Source of the DNA: Streptomyces sp. NL15-2K
Lineage (GTDB): Bacteria; Actinomycetota; Actinomycetes; Streptomycetales; Streptomycetaceae
Direction: 5' to 3'
DNA length: 64,000 nt
Assembly (NCBI RefSeq): GCF_030551255.1
Contig: NZ_CP130630.1
Span: forward strand, 5,499,501-5,563,500
Shown here: piece after piece, positions 50,992 to 60,162 of the stretch
How positions within the stretch are numbered: the first letter of the stretch is position 1
Layout of the letters: every line of letters begins with the position of its first letter
Notes under the pieces: generated by a model
The model's input: the letters and a program-made list of their open reading frames with translations, nothing else
What the model was told of the DNA's origin: nothing
The model's database searches: none
Program-made: the position numbers and the translations under genes

Positions 50992-51774
50992 TTAGGACAG
51001 GCCCTGAGCGGGCTGTGATGTCGTCGCGGGCGCCTCGAACACCTCGCGGTTGCGGGGGACGCCGATGCCTCGCCAGGTGAAGGGAATGCCGCGGGCGGTG
51101 TCCGGGTCGGGGCCGTCCATCAGCTGGAAGTGGAGGTGGGGCTCGGTGGAGTTGCCGGAGTTGCCGCAGCGGGCCAGGGGCTGTCCGGCGGTCACTCGGT
51201 CGCCCTCGCGGACGGTGAGGGAGCCGCGCTGGAGGTGGGCGTAGAGCGCGTAGGTGCCGTTGCCGAGGTCGAGGACGACGTGGTTGCCGACGATCCGCTT
51301 GACGCCGGACAGGTCGCGCACGGACGCCTCCAGGATCATCAGGTACAGCAGCGCGAGCAGCGACGTACGGCTCAGGTGGTCGCGCTGCCGGTCGGTGGCC
51401 CTTACGACGGTGCCGTCGGCCACCGCGAGGAGCGGGGCGCCGAAGGCCGGGAAGGCGCTGTTGCGGCGGGCGAGCGGCCACAGCCAGTGGAAGCCCGGGC
51501 GGGTGCCCGGTTCGGGCTCGGCGACGACGTCGATCGCGTACGTCTGGCCGTAGGCGTGCGTGCCATGGCTCGGAGTGCGGTCGGCCGGGCTGTTCTGCGC
51601 CGACCAGCGGCCGGTGACGGGCGGGGCGACCTCGATCGGTTCCCGGGCCACGCGGGGGCTGTCCGGGGCGCCGCCCCACCTGTTGGCGACGACGAGGATC
51701 CCGCAGGACAGGACGATCGGCAGGAAGTTCCACCACCACGGATAGCTGAGGTCCAGCGAGAAGTGGGCGATCAA
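50992..51774 (-). CDS. membrane-anchored M23-family peptidase
   Basis: The 260-aa frame starts at TTG 51774. It has N-terminal membrane segments (SYPWWWNFLPIVLSCGILVV) and a LytM/M23 domain containing TPSHGTHAYGQTYAIDVV (metal ligand His/Asp), GNHVVLDLGNGTYALYAHLQ and the second zinc motif EPHLHFQLMD. M23 enzymes cleave peptidoglycan cross-links. Hydrophobic coding continues in frame upstream (YRVLQLTFIGLL) up to the previous stop without a standard start codon, so the true N-terminus is uncertain. Confidence 0.8.
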   Translation of the reverse strand: MIAHFSLDLSYPWWWNFLPIVLSCGILVVANRWGGAPDSPRVAREPIEVAPPVTGRWSAQNSPADRTPSHGTHAYGQTYAIDVVAEPEPGTRPGFHWLWPLARRNSAFPAFGAPLLAVADGTVVRATDRQRDHLSRTSLLALLYLMILEASVRDLSGVKRIVGNHVVLDLGNGTYALYAHLQRGSLTVREGDRVTAGQPLARCGNSGNSTEPHLHFQLMDGPDPDTARGIPFTWRGIGVPRNREVFEAPATTSQPAQGLS

Positions 51775-51863
51775 CAGGCCGATGAAGGTCAGCTGCAGAA
51801 CGCGGTAGGCGATCTTGGCGAGTTTGCGTCCGGACGTCTTTCCCCCTGGTTGGTGTCTGTGTG

Positions 51864-52370
51864 TCAGGGCAGGCCCACGGCCAGCGCCACCAGCAGCGGC
51901 ACCACCCGCCCCGCCGGCACCTCGTAACGGCCCCGCCCGGTCGTATGCAGCCAGCCTCCGCCGGTCAGCTGGCGCAGGTGGTGGTAGATCTGGCCGGTCG
52001 TGCCCACCTCTTCCAGTTCGGCGAGTTCGGCCGCGGTGCGCCGGCCGCCGAGGATCTCCCGGAGCAGCCGCAGCCGGACCGGGTGTCCGAGCGCGGCGAA
52101 GGACTCGGCGGCCCGCGTCCAGTCGTCGTTCAGCAGCTCCTCGGTCAGAGCGGTTCGCTGCCAGTCGTAGCGCTCCCCGGCCGGCAGTCGTACGGCGCCC
52201 GTGAACAGCACCCCTCCGCCGGCCACGCCCAGCCCGGCCAGCTGCTCCTTCAGCCCGTGCAGGGCCCAGAAGTCGCTCTCGTCCAGCTGCGGCGCGGTGC
52301 GCTGCGCGCTCTCCAGCGCCGCCAACCTGCGCTCCAGGTCGGCGACGCGTTGTTCCAGTTCCACACCCAC
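51864..52370 (-). CDS. ArsR-type helix-turn-helix regulator
   Basis: This protein of about 168 aa has an N-terminal coiled coil (VELEQRVADLERRLAALESA) and a C-terminal winged helix: FAALGHPVRLRLLREILGGR, RTAAELAELEEVGTTGQIYH, HHLRQLTGGGWLHTTGRGRY. The frame extends to ATG 52406, but that part overlaps a strong palindrome and lacks a ribosome binding site. GTG 52370 is preferred; GTG 52364 is also possible. It ends 89 bp before the M23 peptidase start and may control it and itself. Confidence 0.75.
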   Translation of the reverse strand: MGVELEQRVADLERRLAALESAQRTAPQLDESDFWALHGLKEQLAGLGVAGGGVLFTGAVRLPAGERYDWQRTALTEELLNDDWTRAAESFAALGHPVRLRLLREILGGRRTAAELAELEEVGTTGQIYHHLRQLTGGGWLHTTGRGRYEVPAGRVVPLLVALAVGLP

Positions 52371-52374
52371 GAGA

Positions 52375-52396
52375 TTACGGAAGTACGTAATTACGT
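52375..52396. promoter_or_regulatory. palindromic operator at the ArsR gene start
   Basis: ACGTAATTACGT (52385-52396) is a perfect 12-bp palindrome. TTACG (52375-52379) also pairs with CGTAA (52386-52390). The AT-rich dyads in GC-rich DNA immediately upstream of an ArsR-type gene suggest an autoregulatory site. Confidence 0.6.
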
Positions 52397-52418
52397 GCAA
52401 GGCCATGAGGGCAACACA

Positions 52419-52454
52419 CGAAGGCCCCGCCCGTCGGAACGGGCGGGGCCTTCG
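52419..52454. terminator. terminator of purL
   Basis: CGAAGGCCCCGCCCGT (52419-52434) pairs with ACGGGCGGGGCCTTCG (52439-52454) around CGGA. It lies 31 bp after the purL stop and just upstream of the ArsR gene. Confidence 0.85.
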
Positions 52455-52484
52455 TCGTCTTACGACCGGCTACGCGAGCGACCG

Positions 52485-54743
52485 CTACGCGAGCAGCGCC
52501 GGAATGGTCCCCTCGTGCACGATGCGCAGCTCCTCCAGGGAGAGCGTGAACTCGCCCTGGAGCTCGACGGTGTCACCGTCCACGACACCGACCCGCGTGG
52601 CCGGCAGGCCCCGCGCGCCGCACATGTCGGTGAAGCGGAGCTCCTCCGAGCGGGGTACGGCGACGACCGCGCGGCCCGCCGACTCCGAGAAGAGGAGCGT
52701 GAAGGCGTCGAGCCCGTCCGGTACGACCAGACGCGCGCCCTTGCCGCCGAGCAGGGCGGATTCCACGACCGCCTGGATCAGACCGCCGTCGGACAGGTCG
52801 TGCGCGGAGTCGATCATGCCGTCGCGGGAGGCGGAGATCAGGATCTCGGCGAGCAGCCGCTCGCGCTCCAGGTCGACCTTCGGGGGCAGGCCGCCCAGGT
52901 GGTCGTGGATCACCTGCGACCAGGCCGAGCCGCCGAACTCCTCGCGCGTGTCACCGAGGAGGTAGAGCAGCTGGCCCTCCTCCTGGAAGGCGACCGGCGT
53001 GCGGCGGGCGACGTCGTCGATGACACCGAGGACCGCGACCACCGGGGTCGGATGGATGGCCGCCTCGCCGGTCTGGTTGTAGAGCGAGACGTTGCCGCCC
53101 GTGACCGGCGTGCCCAGCTGCTGGCAGGCGTCGGCGAGTCCGCGGATGGCCTCCGCGAACTGCCACATCACCGCCGGGTCCTCGGGCGAGCCGAAGTTCA
53201 GGCAGTCGGAGACGGCGAGCGGCTTGGCGCCGGTGGTGGCGACGTTGCGATAGGCCTCGGCGAGCGCCAGCTGCGCGCCCGCGTACGGGTCGAGCTTCGC
53301 GTACCGGCCGTTGCCGTCGGTCGCGATGGCCACGCCGAGCCCGCTCGCCTCGTCGATGCGGATCATCCCGGAGTCCTCGGGCTGGGCGAGGACCGTGTTG
53401 CCCTGCACGAAGTGGTCGTACTGGGAGGTGATCCAGGACTTCGAGGCCTGGTTCGGGGAGCCGACCAGCTTCAGGACCTGGTCCTTCAGCTCGTCCGAGG
53501 TGGTGGGACGGGCCAGCTTGTTCGCGTCGTCCGCCTGGAGCTCGTCCTGCCAGGACGGGCGGGCGTACGGGCGCTCGTACGTCGGACCCTCATGGGCCAC
53601 CGTGCGCGGGTCCACGTCGACGATCTTGCCGCCGTGCCAGTAGATCTCCAGGCGGTCGCCGTCGGTCACCTCGCCGATGACGGTGGCGATGACGTCCCAC
53701 TTGTCGCAGATCTCCAGGAAGCGGTCGACCTTCTCCGGCTCGACGACCGCGCACATGCGCTCCTGCGACTCGCTCATGAGGATCTCCTCGGGCGAGAGCG
53801 TGGAGTCGCGCAGCGGTACGTCGTCCAGCGTCACGCGCATGCCGCCGGAGCCGTTGGAGGCCAGCTCGCTGGTCGCGCAGGACAGGCCCGCCGCACCCAG
53901 GTCCTGGATGCCGACGACCAGCTTCTCCTTGAAGGCCTCCAGGGTGCACTCGATGAGGAGCTTCTCCTGGAAGGGGTCGCCGACCTGGACGGCGGGGCGC
54001 TTCGACGGCTTGGCGTCGTCGAAGGTCTCGGAGGCCAGGATCGAGGCGCCGCCGATGCCGTCGCCGCCGGTCCGGGCGCCGTACAGGATGACCTTGTTGC
54101 CCGCGCCGGACGCCTTCGCAAGGTGGATGTCCTCATGCCGCATCACACCGATGGCACCGGCGTTGACCAGCGGGTTTCCCTGGTAGCAGGCGTCGAAGAC
54201 GACCTCGCCGCCGATGTTCGGCAGGCCCAGGCAGTTGCCGTAGCCGCCGATGCCGGCGACGACACCGGGGAGCACACGCTTGGTGTCCGGGTGATCGGCC
54301 GCACCGAAGCGCAGCGGATCCACGACGGCGACCGGCCTGGCGCCCATCGCGATGATGTCGCGCACGATGCCGCCGACGCCCGTGGCCGCGCCCTGGTAGG
54401 GCTCGACGTACGAGGGGTGGTTGTGCGACTCGACCTTGAAGGTGACGGCGTAACCCTGGCCGACGTCGACGACGCCCGCGTTCTCGCCGATGCCGACGAG
54501 CAGGGCGTCGGACTGCGGGGCCTTCTCGCCGAACTGGCGCAGGTGCACCTTCGACGACTTGTACGAGCAGTGCTCGGACCACATCACCGAGTACATGGCG
54601 AGCTCGGCACCGGTGGGCCGGCGGCCGAGGATCTCGACCACGCGCTCGTACTCGTCCTTCTTCAGGCCGAGTTCGGCCCAGGGCAGCTCGACGTCGGGGG
54701 TCGCGGCCGCGTGCTCGACCGTGTCCAGAGGCGTCCGGCTCAT
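52485..54743 (-). CDS. purL: phosphoribosylformylglycinamidine synthase subunit PurL
   Basis: This 752-aa small-type PurL acts with PurQ and PurS to convert FGAR to FGAM. Motifs: [20 protein letters not shown] near the N-terminus, [59 protein letters not shown], the second half-site [13 protein letters not shown], and [11 protein letters not shown]. The length fits the Bacillus-type enzyme lacking the fused glutaminase. The start overlaps the purQ stop by 4 bp, so purS-purQ-purL are translationally coupled. Confidence 0.96.
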   Translation of the reverse strand: MSRTPLDTVEHAAATPDVELPWAELGLKKDEYERVVEILGRRPTGAELAMYSVMWSEHCSYKSSKVHLRQFGEKAPQSDALLVGIGENAGVVDVGQGYAVTFKVESHNHPSYVEPYQGAATGVGGIVRDIIAMGARPVAVVDPLRFGAADHPDTKRVLPGVVAGIGGYGNCLGLPNIGGEVVFDACYQGNPLVNAGAIGVMRHEDIHLAKASGAGNKVILYGARTGGDGIGGASILASETFDDAKPSKRPAVQVGDPFQEKLLIECTLEAFKEKLVVGIQDLGAAGLSCATSELASNGSGGMRVTLDDVPLRDSTLSPEEILMSESQERMCAVVEPEKVDRFLEICDKWDVIATVIGEVTDGDRLEIYWHGGKIVDVDPRTVAHEGPTYERPYARPSWQDELQADDANKLARPTTSDELKDQVLKLVGSPNQASKSWITSQYDHFVQGNTVLAQPEDSGMIRIDEASGLGVAIATDGNGRYAKLDPYAGAQLALAEAYRNVATTGAKPLAVSDCLNFGSPEDPAVMWQFAEAIRGLADACQQLGTPVTGGNVSLYNQTGEAAIHPTPVVAVLGVIDDVARRTPVAFQEEGQLLYLLGDTREEFGGSAWSQVIHDHLGGLPPKVDLERERLLAEILISASRDGMIDSAHDLSDGGLIQAVVESALLGGKGARLVVPDGLDAFTLLFSESAGRAVVAVPRSEELRFTDMCGARGLPATRVGVVDGDTVELQGEFTLSLEELRIVHEGTIPALLA

Positions 54744-55444
54744 GCGTTGACCAGCTTCTTGAGGATCGAGGTGAAGAAGGGGAGGCCGTCGGTGCGGCCG
54801 GTGCCGATGAGCGGCTCCACGGCGTGCTCCGGGTGCGGCATCAGGCCTACGACGTTGCCGGCCTCGTTGGAGACGCCCGCGATGTCCCGAAGGCTGCCGT
54901 TGGGGTTGCCGTATCCATCAACGGCTTCGCCGTGGGCCAGGTAGCGGAAGGCGACCCGCCCCTCGGCCTCCAGCTTGTCCAGCGTGTACTCGTCGGCGAC
55001 GTACCGGCCGTCCATGTTCTTCAGCGGGATGTTGATCTCCTGGCCGGCCGTGTAGTCGGTGGTCCAGGCGGTTTCCGCGTTCTCCACCCGCAGCTTCTGG
55101 TCGCGGCAGATGAAGTGGAGGTGGTCGTTGCCGAGCATCCCGCCCGGGAGGAGGTGGGCCTCGGTGAGGATCTGGAAGCCGTTGCAGATGCCGAGGACCG
55201 GCAGTCCGGCCTTCGCCTGCTCGAGCAGGGGCTCCATCACCGGCGAGAAGCGCGCGATGGCACCGGCGCGCAGATAGTCGCCGTAGGAGAAACCTCCGCA
55301 CAGCACCACGGCGTCGACCTGGTGGAGGTTCTTGTCCTTGTGCCACAGGGCGACCGGCTCGGCACCCGCGAGACGGATCGCGCGCTGGGTGTCCCGGTCG
55401 TCCAGGCTGCCCGGGAAAGTGACGACGCCAATACGAGCGGTCAC
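54740..55444 (-). CDS. purQ: phosphoribosylformylglycinamidine synthase subunit PurQ
   Basis: This 234-aa class I glutamine amidotransferase supplies ammonia to PurL. It shows [35 protein letters not shown], nucleophile Cys in [20 protein letters not shown] and the catalytic His/Glu in [12 protein letters not shown]. The stop overlaps the purL start, and the start overlaps the purS stop by 4 bp. Confidence 0.96.
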   Translation of the reverse strand: MTARIGVVTFPGSLDDRDTQRAIRLAGAEPVALWHKDKNLHQVDAVVLCGGFSYGDYLRAGAIARFSPVMEPLLEQAKAGLPVLGICNGFQILTEAHLLPGGMLGNDHLHFICRDQKLRVENAETAWTTDYTAGQEINIPLKNMDGRYVADEYTLDKLEAEGRVAFRYLAHGEAVDGYGNPNGSLRDIAGVSNEAGNVVGLMPHPEHAVEPLIGTGRTDGLPFFTSILKKLVNA

Positions 55445-55704
55445 TTCACGGCCTCCGCGACTTCCTCGATCCGGACGGTGAAGTTCTCGATCACGGTGTT
55501 GGCGAGGAAGGATTCCGCGAGATCGTGGATGCGGGCGAGCGTGGCCTCGTCGACCGGCCCGTCAACTTCCAGTTCGAATCGCTTTCCCTGACGTACGTCC
55601 GAGATGCCGTCGAAACCCAGGCGCGGCAGTGCGCGCTGCACCGCCTGGCCCTGGGGGTCGAGGATCTCCGGCTTGAGCATGACGTCGACTACGACGCGTG
55701 CCAC
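55441..55704 (-). CDS. purS: phosphoribosylformylglycinamidine synthase subunit PurS
   Basis: This 87-aa PurS is the small bridging subunit of the PurLQS complex: [58 protein letters not shown]. The second GTG (55704) is chosen because GGGAG lies 5 nt upstream and it gives the usual MARVVV start; GTG 55710 would add two residues. It is first in the purS-purQ-purL operon. Confidence 0.93.
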   Translation of the reverse strand: MARVVVDVMLKPEILDPQGQAVQRALPRLGFDGISDVRQGKRFELEVDGPVDEATLARIHDLAESFLANTVIENFTVRIEEVAEAVK

Positions 55705-56055
55705 TGGCACTCCCGGTGTTGTGGTGCTGAGCAGGTTCCTGCAAGTACCTTCAGACTACCCGCACAAAATTTCTACGCGGGTAGAGTTGTAGGAATCTAC
55801 GTGAGCGCTGTCACGATCCGGTATCGGACGGGTGCCTTCACGAAAAGTTCAGGGAAAGATCCTGGATCAGCCCCGGCATCCGTATTGCGCTCGGACACGC
55901 TGACAGATTTAGTCGAGCTTCACATTGCAATGCCGAGCACTGTACAAATGAATTGCCAATAGCCGATACTTTGCCCATTAACAGGCGGACAGTCGACATC
56001 TCACAGGCGTCCTGGCACGTCATCGCAGAGGTGTCGCACGAAGGGACCGATATTC
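55705..56055. promoter_or_regulatory. divergent region between purS and lsr2
   Basis: These 351 bp contain no gene. The section is comparatively AT-rich (GTACAAATGAATTGCC, AATAGCCGATACTTTGCCC), holds promoters for the leftward purSQL operon and the rightward lsr2, and shows repeated GTAGA/TCTAC-type words around 55775-55800 (GGGTAGAGTTGTAGGAATCT). AT-rich DNA here could itself be an Lsr2 binding site. Confidence 0.45.
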
Positions 56056-56373
56056 GTGGCGCAGAAGGTCGTGGTCACTCTCTTTGACGACATCGACGGC
56101 TCGGAAGCGGCGGAAACGATCGCCTTCGGACTCGACGGCAAGTCGTACGAGATCGACCTGAACACAACCAATGCCAAGAAACTGCGTAAGGCGCTCGAGC
56201 CGTACGTGGAGGCCGGCCGCAAGCGGTCGAGGTCCGGCAAGGCGTACCGGCAGACGGAGGTCGCCCCCGACCCGGCGGCCGTGCGGGCCTGGGCCCAGGC
56301 CAACAAGATGGACGTCCCGGCGCGCGGGCGGATCCCGAAGAAGGTCTACGAGGCTTTCACCGCGGCTCAGTGA
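56056..56373 (+). CDS. lsr2: Lsr2 nucleoid-associated protein
   Basis: This 105-aa H-NS-like protein of actinobacteria has an N-terminal oligomerisation domain AQKVVVTLFDDIDGSEAAET, then FGLDGKSYEIDLNTTNAKKL. The C-terminal DNA-binding domain contains the AT-hook-like RGR in VPARGRIPKKVYEAF. It bridges AT-rich DNA and silences horizontally acquired genes, such as the low-GC ATPase seen in the element. The start is GTG 56056 with GAAGGGACC upstream. Confidence 0.95.
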   Translation: MAQKVVVTLFDDIDGSEAAETIAFGLDGKSYEIDLNTTNAKKLRKALEPYVEAGRKRSRSGKAYRQTEVAPDPAAVRAWAQANKMDVPARGRIPKKVYEAFTAAQ

Positions 56374-56507
56374 AGCAAGTGAGCCATGGCCCACGGCCGG
56401 TCACCCGCCCCTCGGCGCAACCGACTTGCGCTGCACCCCTCCTGGTCAGCTAGAGTCTGGAGCACGCCGAGGGGCGAGGCCGGAAAAGCCCAGCCCACGG
56501 AGTACTT

Positions 56508-56579
56508 GCGGGTGTAGTTCAGTAGTAGAACATCCCCCTTCCAGGGGGAAGGCGCAGTGTGCAATTCCTGTCACCCGCT
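56508..56579 (+). tRNA. tRNA-Gly(TCC)
   Basis: This is a 72-nt cloverleaf: acceptor GCGGGTG/CACCCGC, D-arm GTTCAGTAGTAGAAC, anticodon stem TCCCC/GGGGA with loop CTTCCAG (anticodon TCC), and a T-arm with TGCAATTCCTG (weaker than usual). The discriminator is T. Confidence 0.92.
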
Positions 56580-56660
56580 CTGCATCGCCGGTCCCGACCA
56601 CTCCTGTGGATCAGGTAGGCTGGTGCTCGCGCCGATCGGTGAGAGCCGGTCGGAGGCAAT

Positions 56661-56733
56661 GCGGACGTAGCTCAGTTGGTAGAGCGCAACCTTGCCAAGG
56701 TTGAGGTCGCGAGTTCGAGCCTCGTCGTCCGCT
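56661..56733 (+). tRNA. tRNA-Gly(GCC)
   Basis: This 73-nt gene has acceptor GCGGACG/CGTCCGC, D-arm GCTCAGTTGGTAGAGC, anticodon loop TTGCCAA with anticodon GCC and T-arm GCGAGTTCGAGCCTCGT. It is identical to the copy at 60797-60869, on the other side of the transporter/two-component operon. Confidence 0.95.
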
Positions 56734-56752
56734 CTCTTTTCGAAGACCTTCG

Positions 56753-56780
56753 AAGGTCCCAGTCTTATGACTGGGACCTT
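56753..56780 (+). terminator. terminator after the tRNA-Gly genes
   Basis: AAGGTCCCAGTC (56753-56764) pairs with GACTGGGACCTT (56769-56780) around TTAT, followed by TGTCG. It ends the tRNA-Gly transcripts. Confidence 0.8.
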
Positions 56781-56785
56781 TGTCG

Positions 56786-56833
56786 TGTCTCGACATGAGC
56801 GTGTCGCGACATGAGCGTGTCGCGACATGAGCG
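56786..56833. promoter_or_regulatory. three 16-bp direct repeats upstream of the ABC/two-component operon
   Basis: TGTCTCGACATGAGCG, TGTCGCGACATGAGCG and TGTCGCGACATGAGCG follow one another without gap; TGTCGCGACA is itself a palindrome. They lie 73 bp before the ABC ATPase gene. A TGACA/TGTCA-type dyad (CTGACATTTGTCAC) follows at once. They are probable binding sites for the response regulator encoded at the end of the operon. Confidence 0.65.
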
Positions 56834-56905
56834 TCTGACATTTGTCACACGGAGTGGTGACAGCTCGCACTGCCGCCGGGCCCGAGGCGCCGGGACGCTG
56901 AGGGC

Positions 56906-57868
56906 ATGGACACGAACGAACACGAACACGTGATTGAGGTCACTGACCTGAGACGTGTGTACGGGGGCGGGTTCGAGGCGGTGCGCGGGATCAGCTTCCG
57001 CGTGGACCGCGGCGAGGTCTTCGCGCTGCTCGGCACCAACGGGGCGGGCAAGACGTCGACGGTCGAGCTGCTGGAGGGGCTGGCACCGCCGGCCGGGGGC
57101 CGGGTGCGCGTGCTGGGACATGATCCGTACGCCGAGCGGGCCGCCGTACGTCCTCGGACCGGGGTGATGTTGCAGGAGGGCGGCTTTCCGTCCGAGCTGA
57201 CCGTCGCGGAGACCGCGCGGATGTGGGCGGGGTGCGTGAGCGGGGCGCGTCCGCCGCGGGAGGCGCTGGCGCTGGTCGGTCTGGAGGGGAAGACCGACGT
57301 GCGGGTGAAGCAGTTGTCCGGGGGTGAACGGCGGCGCCTGGACCTGGCGCTCGCGCTGCTCGGCAGGCCCGAGGTGCTGTTCCTGGACGAGCCGACGACC
57401 GGTCTGGACGCCGAAGGGCGCCGCGACACCTGGGAGTTGGTGCGCGCGCTGCGCGACGGCGGTACGACCGTGCTGCTGACCACGCACTACCTGGAAGAGG
57501 CCGAGGACCTCGCCGACCGCCTGGCGATCCTCCACGAGGGCCGTATCGCGGCCGCCGGCACGCCTGCCGAGGTGACCGCCGCGCAGCCGTCCCGGATCTC
57601 CTTCGAGCTGCCCCACGGCTACTTCGTGGGGGACCTGCCGCCGCTCGGTGAGCTGGGGGTGTGCGGGCACGAGGTCGAGGGGAGCGTCGTACGGCTGCGG
57701 ACACGGGAGTTGCAGCGGGCGGCCACCGGGCTGCTGGTGTGGGCCGAGCGGGCCGGGGTGGAGCTGCGGCGGCTGGATGTGCGGTCGGCCTCGCTGGAGG
57801 AGGCGTTCCTGGGGATCGCGCGGGAGGCGGCCGGTTCCCTCGAGACGGTTGAGGAGTATGCGGCATGA
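56906..57868 (+). CDS. ABC transporter ATP-binding protein
   Basis: This 320-aa ATPase of the drug-exporter/DrrA type has Walker A LGTNGAGKTSTVELL, a Q-loop in GVMLQEGGFP, signature KQLSGGERRRLDLALALLG and Walker B VLFLDEPTTGLD, with an H-loop in LLTTHYLEEAE. A C-terminal extension of about 90 residues follows, as in DrrA-like proteins. It powers the permease encoded next, with which it overlaps by 4 bp. With the downstream histidine kinase and response regulator it forms a typical sensing-and-export operon. Confidence 0.93.
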   Translation: MDTNEHEHVIEVTDLRRVYGGGFEAVRGISFRVDRGEVFALLGTNGAGKTSTVELLEGLAPPAGGRVRVLGHDPYAERAAVRPRTGVMLQEGGFPSELTVAETARMWAGCVSGARPPREALALVGLEGKTDVRVKQLSGGERRRLDLALALLGRPEVLFLDEPTTGLDAEGRRDTWELVRALRDGGTTVLLTTHYLEEAEDLADRLAILHEGRIAAAGTPAEVTAAQPSRISFELPHGYFVGDLPPLGELGVCGHEVEGSVVRLRTRELQRAATGLLVWAERAGVELRRLDVRSASLEEAFLGIAREAAGSLETVEEYAA

Positions 57869-58641
57869 GTGACCTGATCACGACGCCGGTCGGCCGGATG
57901 ACGTCGCTGGCGCGTGCTGAGCTGACGTTGCTGGGGCGCAGCAGGGGAACACTCGTCGCCGCCCTGTTCGTGCCGCTTGTCATGCCGATCAGCGTGCGTT
58001 CGGTCATCGAGGACATGGACCTCGAGGAGGCCGGCCTGAACGTCGGCACGGTGCTTCTGCCCGCCGCCGTCGGCGTCTCGCTGCTGTTCGCCGTGTACGG
58101 GGTGCTCGTCGGCGCCTTCGTCGCCCGACGCGAGGAACTCGTGCTCAAGCGGCTGCGCACCGGCGAGTTGAGCGACGGCGAGATCCTCGCCGGCGCCACG
58201 CTGCCGGCCGTGACCATCGGCCTCGTACAGTCCCTGTTACTCGTGGCGGGCTGCACCGCGCTGCTCGACCTGGCGGCCCCGAAGGCACCCCATCTCGCCG
58301 TCGTCGGGCTGCTGTTGGGCCTGGTGATGTGCGCGGCCCTGGCCGCCGTGACGGCGAGCTTCACCCGGACCGTGGAGAGCTCGCAGGTCACCACGCTGCC
58401 GCTGGTGATGGTCTCGATGGTGGCCTCCGGGATCGCCGTACCGCTGGAGCTCATGCCCGACCGGGTGGCGAGCATGCTCGAACTGCTGCCGCTGACGCCG
58501 GTGATCACGCTCGTGCGGGGTGGCTGGACCGGAGATCTCTCGGCGTACGAGGCGCTGGGGCCCGTGATGACCGCGCTGGCCTGGACCGCCATGGGCGTGT
58601 TTGCTGTACGGCGGTGGTTCCGGTGGGAGCCGCGGCGCTGA
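57865..58641 (+). CDS. ABC-2 type transporter permease
   Basis: This 258-aa integral membrane protein has six hydrophobic segments and ABC-2 permease features: LARAELTLLGRSRGTLVAAL, GVSLLFAVYGVLVGAFVARR, EELVLKRLRTGELSDGEILA and MVSMVASGIAVPLELMPDRV. It is translationally coupled to the ATPase and should form its export channel. The substrate is unknown; related operons export peptides, drugs or membrane lipids. Its stop lies within the first of three 16-bp repeats at 58637. Confidence 0.9.
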   Translation: MSDLITTPVGRMTSLARAELTLLGRSRGTLVAALFVPLVMPISVRSVIEDMDLEEAGLNVGTVLLPAAVGVSLLFAVYGVLVGAFVARREELVLKRLRTGELSDGEILAGATLPAVTIGLVQSLLLVAGCTALLDLAAPKAPHLAVVGLLLGLVMCAALAAVTASFTRTVESSQVTTLPLVMVSMVASGIAVPLELMPDRVASMLELLPLTPVITLVRGGWTGDLSAYEALGPVMTALAWTAMGVFAVRRWFRWEPRR

Positions 58642-58684
58642 CGTACGTAGTAGCTGACGTACGTAGTAGCTGACGTAGGTAGTA
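58637..58684. repeat. three 16-bp direct repeats between permease and kinase genes
   Basis: GCTGACGTACGTAGTA occurs twice exactly and once with one change (GCTGACGTAGGTAGTA), back to back at 58637-58684. The palindromic ACGTACGT inside each unit and the 16-bp period resemble the repeats at 56786-56833, though the sequence differs. Possibly an internal promoter/operator for the kinase-regulator pair. Confidence 0.6.
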
Positions 58685-58710
58685 CTGGTCGTACCGGGGG
58701 GAGCGGGGAG

Positions 58711-60162
58711 ATGCGCGGGCCGGGCACGTGGTGGCGGGGGAAGAGCACGCCGGAGAAGGTGGAGACGTACACGCGGTGGTCGTTCCACTTCTTCGCGGTG
58801 ATGGAGTTGGCGACTCTCCCGCTCCTGGGGTTCAGCGGGATCGGACCGCGCCTCGCGATCGGGCTGATGCTGATGGTGGTCGTGCATGCCGTGACCTTCA
58901 CGGTGACCGCGTCGCGGGCGCTGGACTGGGCGCGCGGCGGCCGCGAGCGGCCCGTACGGCAGCTGTGGACGCTCGGGGGGATCACCGCCGTGGTCGGCCT
59001 GCTGGCCCTCGCGATCGCGGAGTACGGCCCGAGCGGTGACGATGTCGACACCGCCGCGGGCGGGACCTTCGGCACCGTCCTGATCTTCGGTATCTGCGCC
59101 CTCGCGATCGGCCTCCGGCAGCGGCGCCAGGTGCTCGCGCTGGTCGGGGGCTTCGCGCTGGGCGCCACGGGCGTCTCGTTGGCGCTGGGCAGCCCCTGGC
59201 CCGCCGCCCTGTCCGGGGGTGTGGCCGTGCTGTTCGGCGCCGGGCTCCTCGCCTTCACAGCCGTCTTCTCCGTCTGGCTCCTCAACGCCGTCTACGAACT
59301 CGACGAGGCCCGCGAGACCCGTGCCCGCCTCGCCGTCGCCGAGGAACGGCTGCGGTTCGGGCGGGACCTGCACGACGTGATGGGGCGCAACCTCGCCGTG
59401 ATCGCGCTGAAGAGCGAACTGGCCGTGCAGTTGGCCCAGCGCGGGCGGGCCGAGGCCGTGGAGCAGATGATCGAGGTGCAGCGGATCGCGCACGAATCGC
59501 AACGCGAGGTCCGGGAGGTCGTACGGGGCTATCGGGAGGCCGACCTGGAGGTCGAACTCACCGGTGCACAGGGGGTGCTGACGGCCGCGGGCATCCGGTG
59601 CGAGCTGACCGGCGAGGCGGCCGGGCTGCCTGCCGAGGTGCAGTCGGCGCTCGGCTGGGTGGTGCGGGAGGCGACGACCAATGTGCTGCGGCACGGGGAT
59701 GCCGGGCGGTGTGCGGTGAGCCTGCGGGTGACGGAGGGGCGTGTGGTGCTGATGGTGGAGAACGATGGGGTCGGTGCGTCGGCCGGTGCGTCGTCTGGTG
59801 CGTCGTCTGGTGGCTCGGCCGGTGCGTCGTCTGGTGACTCGGCCGGTGCGTCGTCTGGTGACTCGGCCGGTGCGTCGTCTGGTGACTCGGCCGGTGGCTC
59901 GTCCCGTGGCTCGGCCGGTGGCTCGGCCGGTGGCTCGTCCCGTGGCTCGGCAGGTGCCTCTTCCGGTGCGGACTCGCGTGCGGACTCGGGTGCGGACTCC
60001 GGTGCGGACTCCGGTGCGGACGGTTCGGGGCTGGCCGGGCTGCGGGAGCGGCTCGCGGCGGTGGACGGGACGCTGGAGGCGGGGCCGGTCGGTGGAGGGC
60101 TGTTCCGGCTGGTCGCGGAGGTGCCGTTGAGCACGGCCCGGGTGAGCGAGGTCATGGCATGA
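58711..60162 (+). CDS. DesK-like sensor histidine kinase with Ser/Gly/Ala repeat insertion
   Basis: This 483-aa membrane kinase has six hydrophobic segments in residues 25-200, a HisKA_3 dimerisation box RFGRDLHDVMGRNLAVIALK with the phosphorylated His near 221, and a HATPase domain with N-box VVREATTNVLRHGD and G1 box VLMVENDGVG. Right after G1, residues of about 354-438 are a low-complexity repeat (GASSGDSAGASSGDSAG and variants), and GSGLAGLRERL (G2 box) resumes behind it. The family normally has only about 10 residues there, in the ATP lid. It signals to the response regulator whose start overlaps its stop. Confidence 0.9.
   Translation: MRGPGTWWRGKSTPEKVETYTRWSFHFFAVMELATLPLLGFSGIGPRLAIGLMLMVVVHAVTFTVTASRALDWARGGRERPVRQLWTLGGITAVVGLLALAIAEYGPSGDDVDTAAGGTFGTVLIFGICALAIGLRQRRQVLALVGGFALGATGVSLALGSPWPAALSGGVAVLFGAGLLAFTAVFSVWLLNAVYELDEARETRARLAVAEERLRFGRDLHDVMGRNLAVIALKSELAVQLAQRGRAEAVEQMIEVQRIAHESQREVREVVRGYREADLEVELTGAQGVLTAAGIRCELTGEAAGLPAEVQSALGWVVREATTNVLRHGDAGRCAVSLRVTEGRVVLMVENDGVGASAGASSGASSGGSAGASSGDSAGASSGDSAGASSGDSAGGSSRGSAGGSAGGSSRGSAGASSGADSRADSGADSGADSGADGSGLAGLRERLAAVDGTLEAGPVGGGLFRLVAEVPLSTARVSEVMA
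59772..60024. repeat. in-frame tandem repeat inside the histidine kinase gene
   Basis: About 250 bp built from GGTGCGTCGTCTGGTGACTC-type 24-bp units and shorter GGTGGCTCG, GGTGCGGACTCC units, all multiples of 3 so the frame is kept. Translation gives Ser/Gly/Ala/Asp repeats. Length probably varies between strains through slippage. Confidence 0.85.

Noticed and set aside
51861..54944. 1027-aa open frame on the plus strand
   Set aside because: It overlaps purL and the ArsR gene in antisense; composition is that of a third-position GC artefact.
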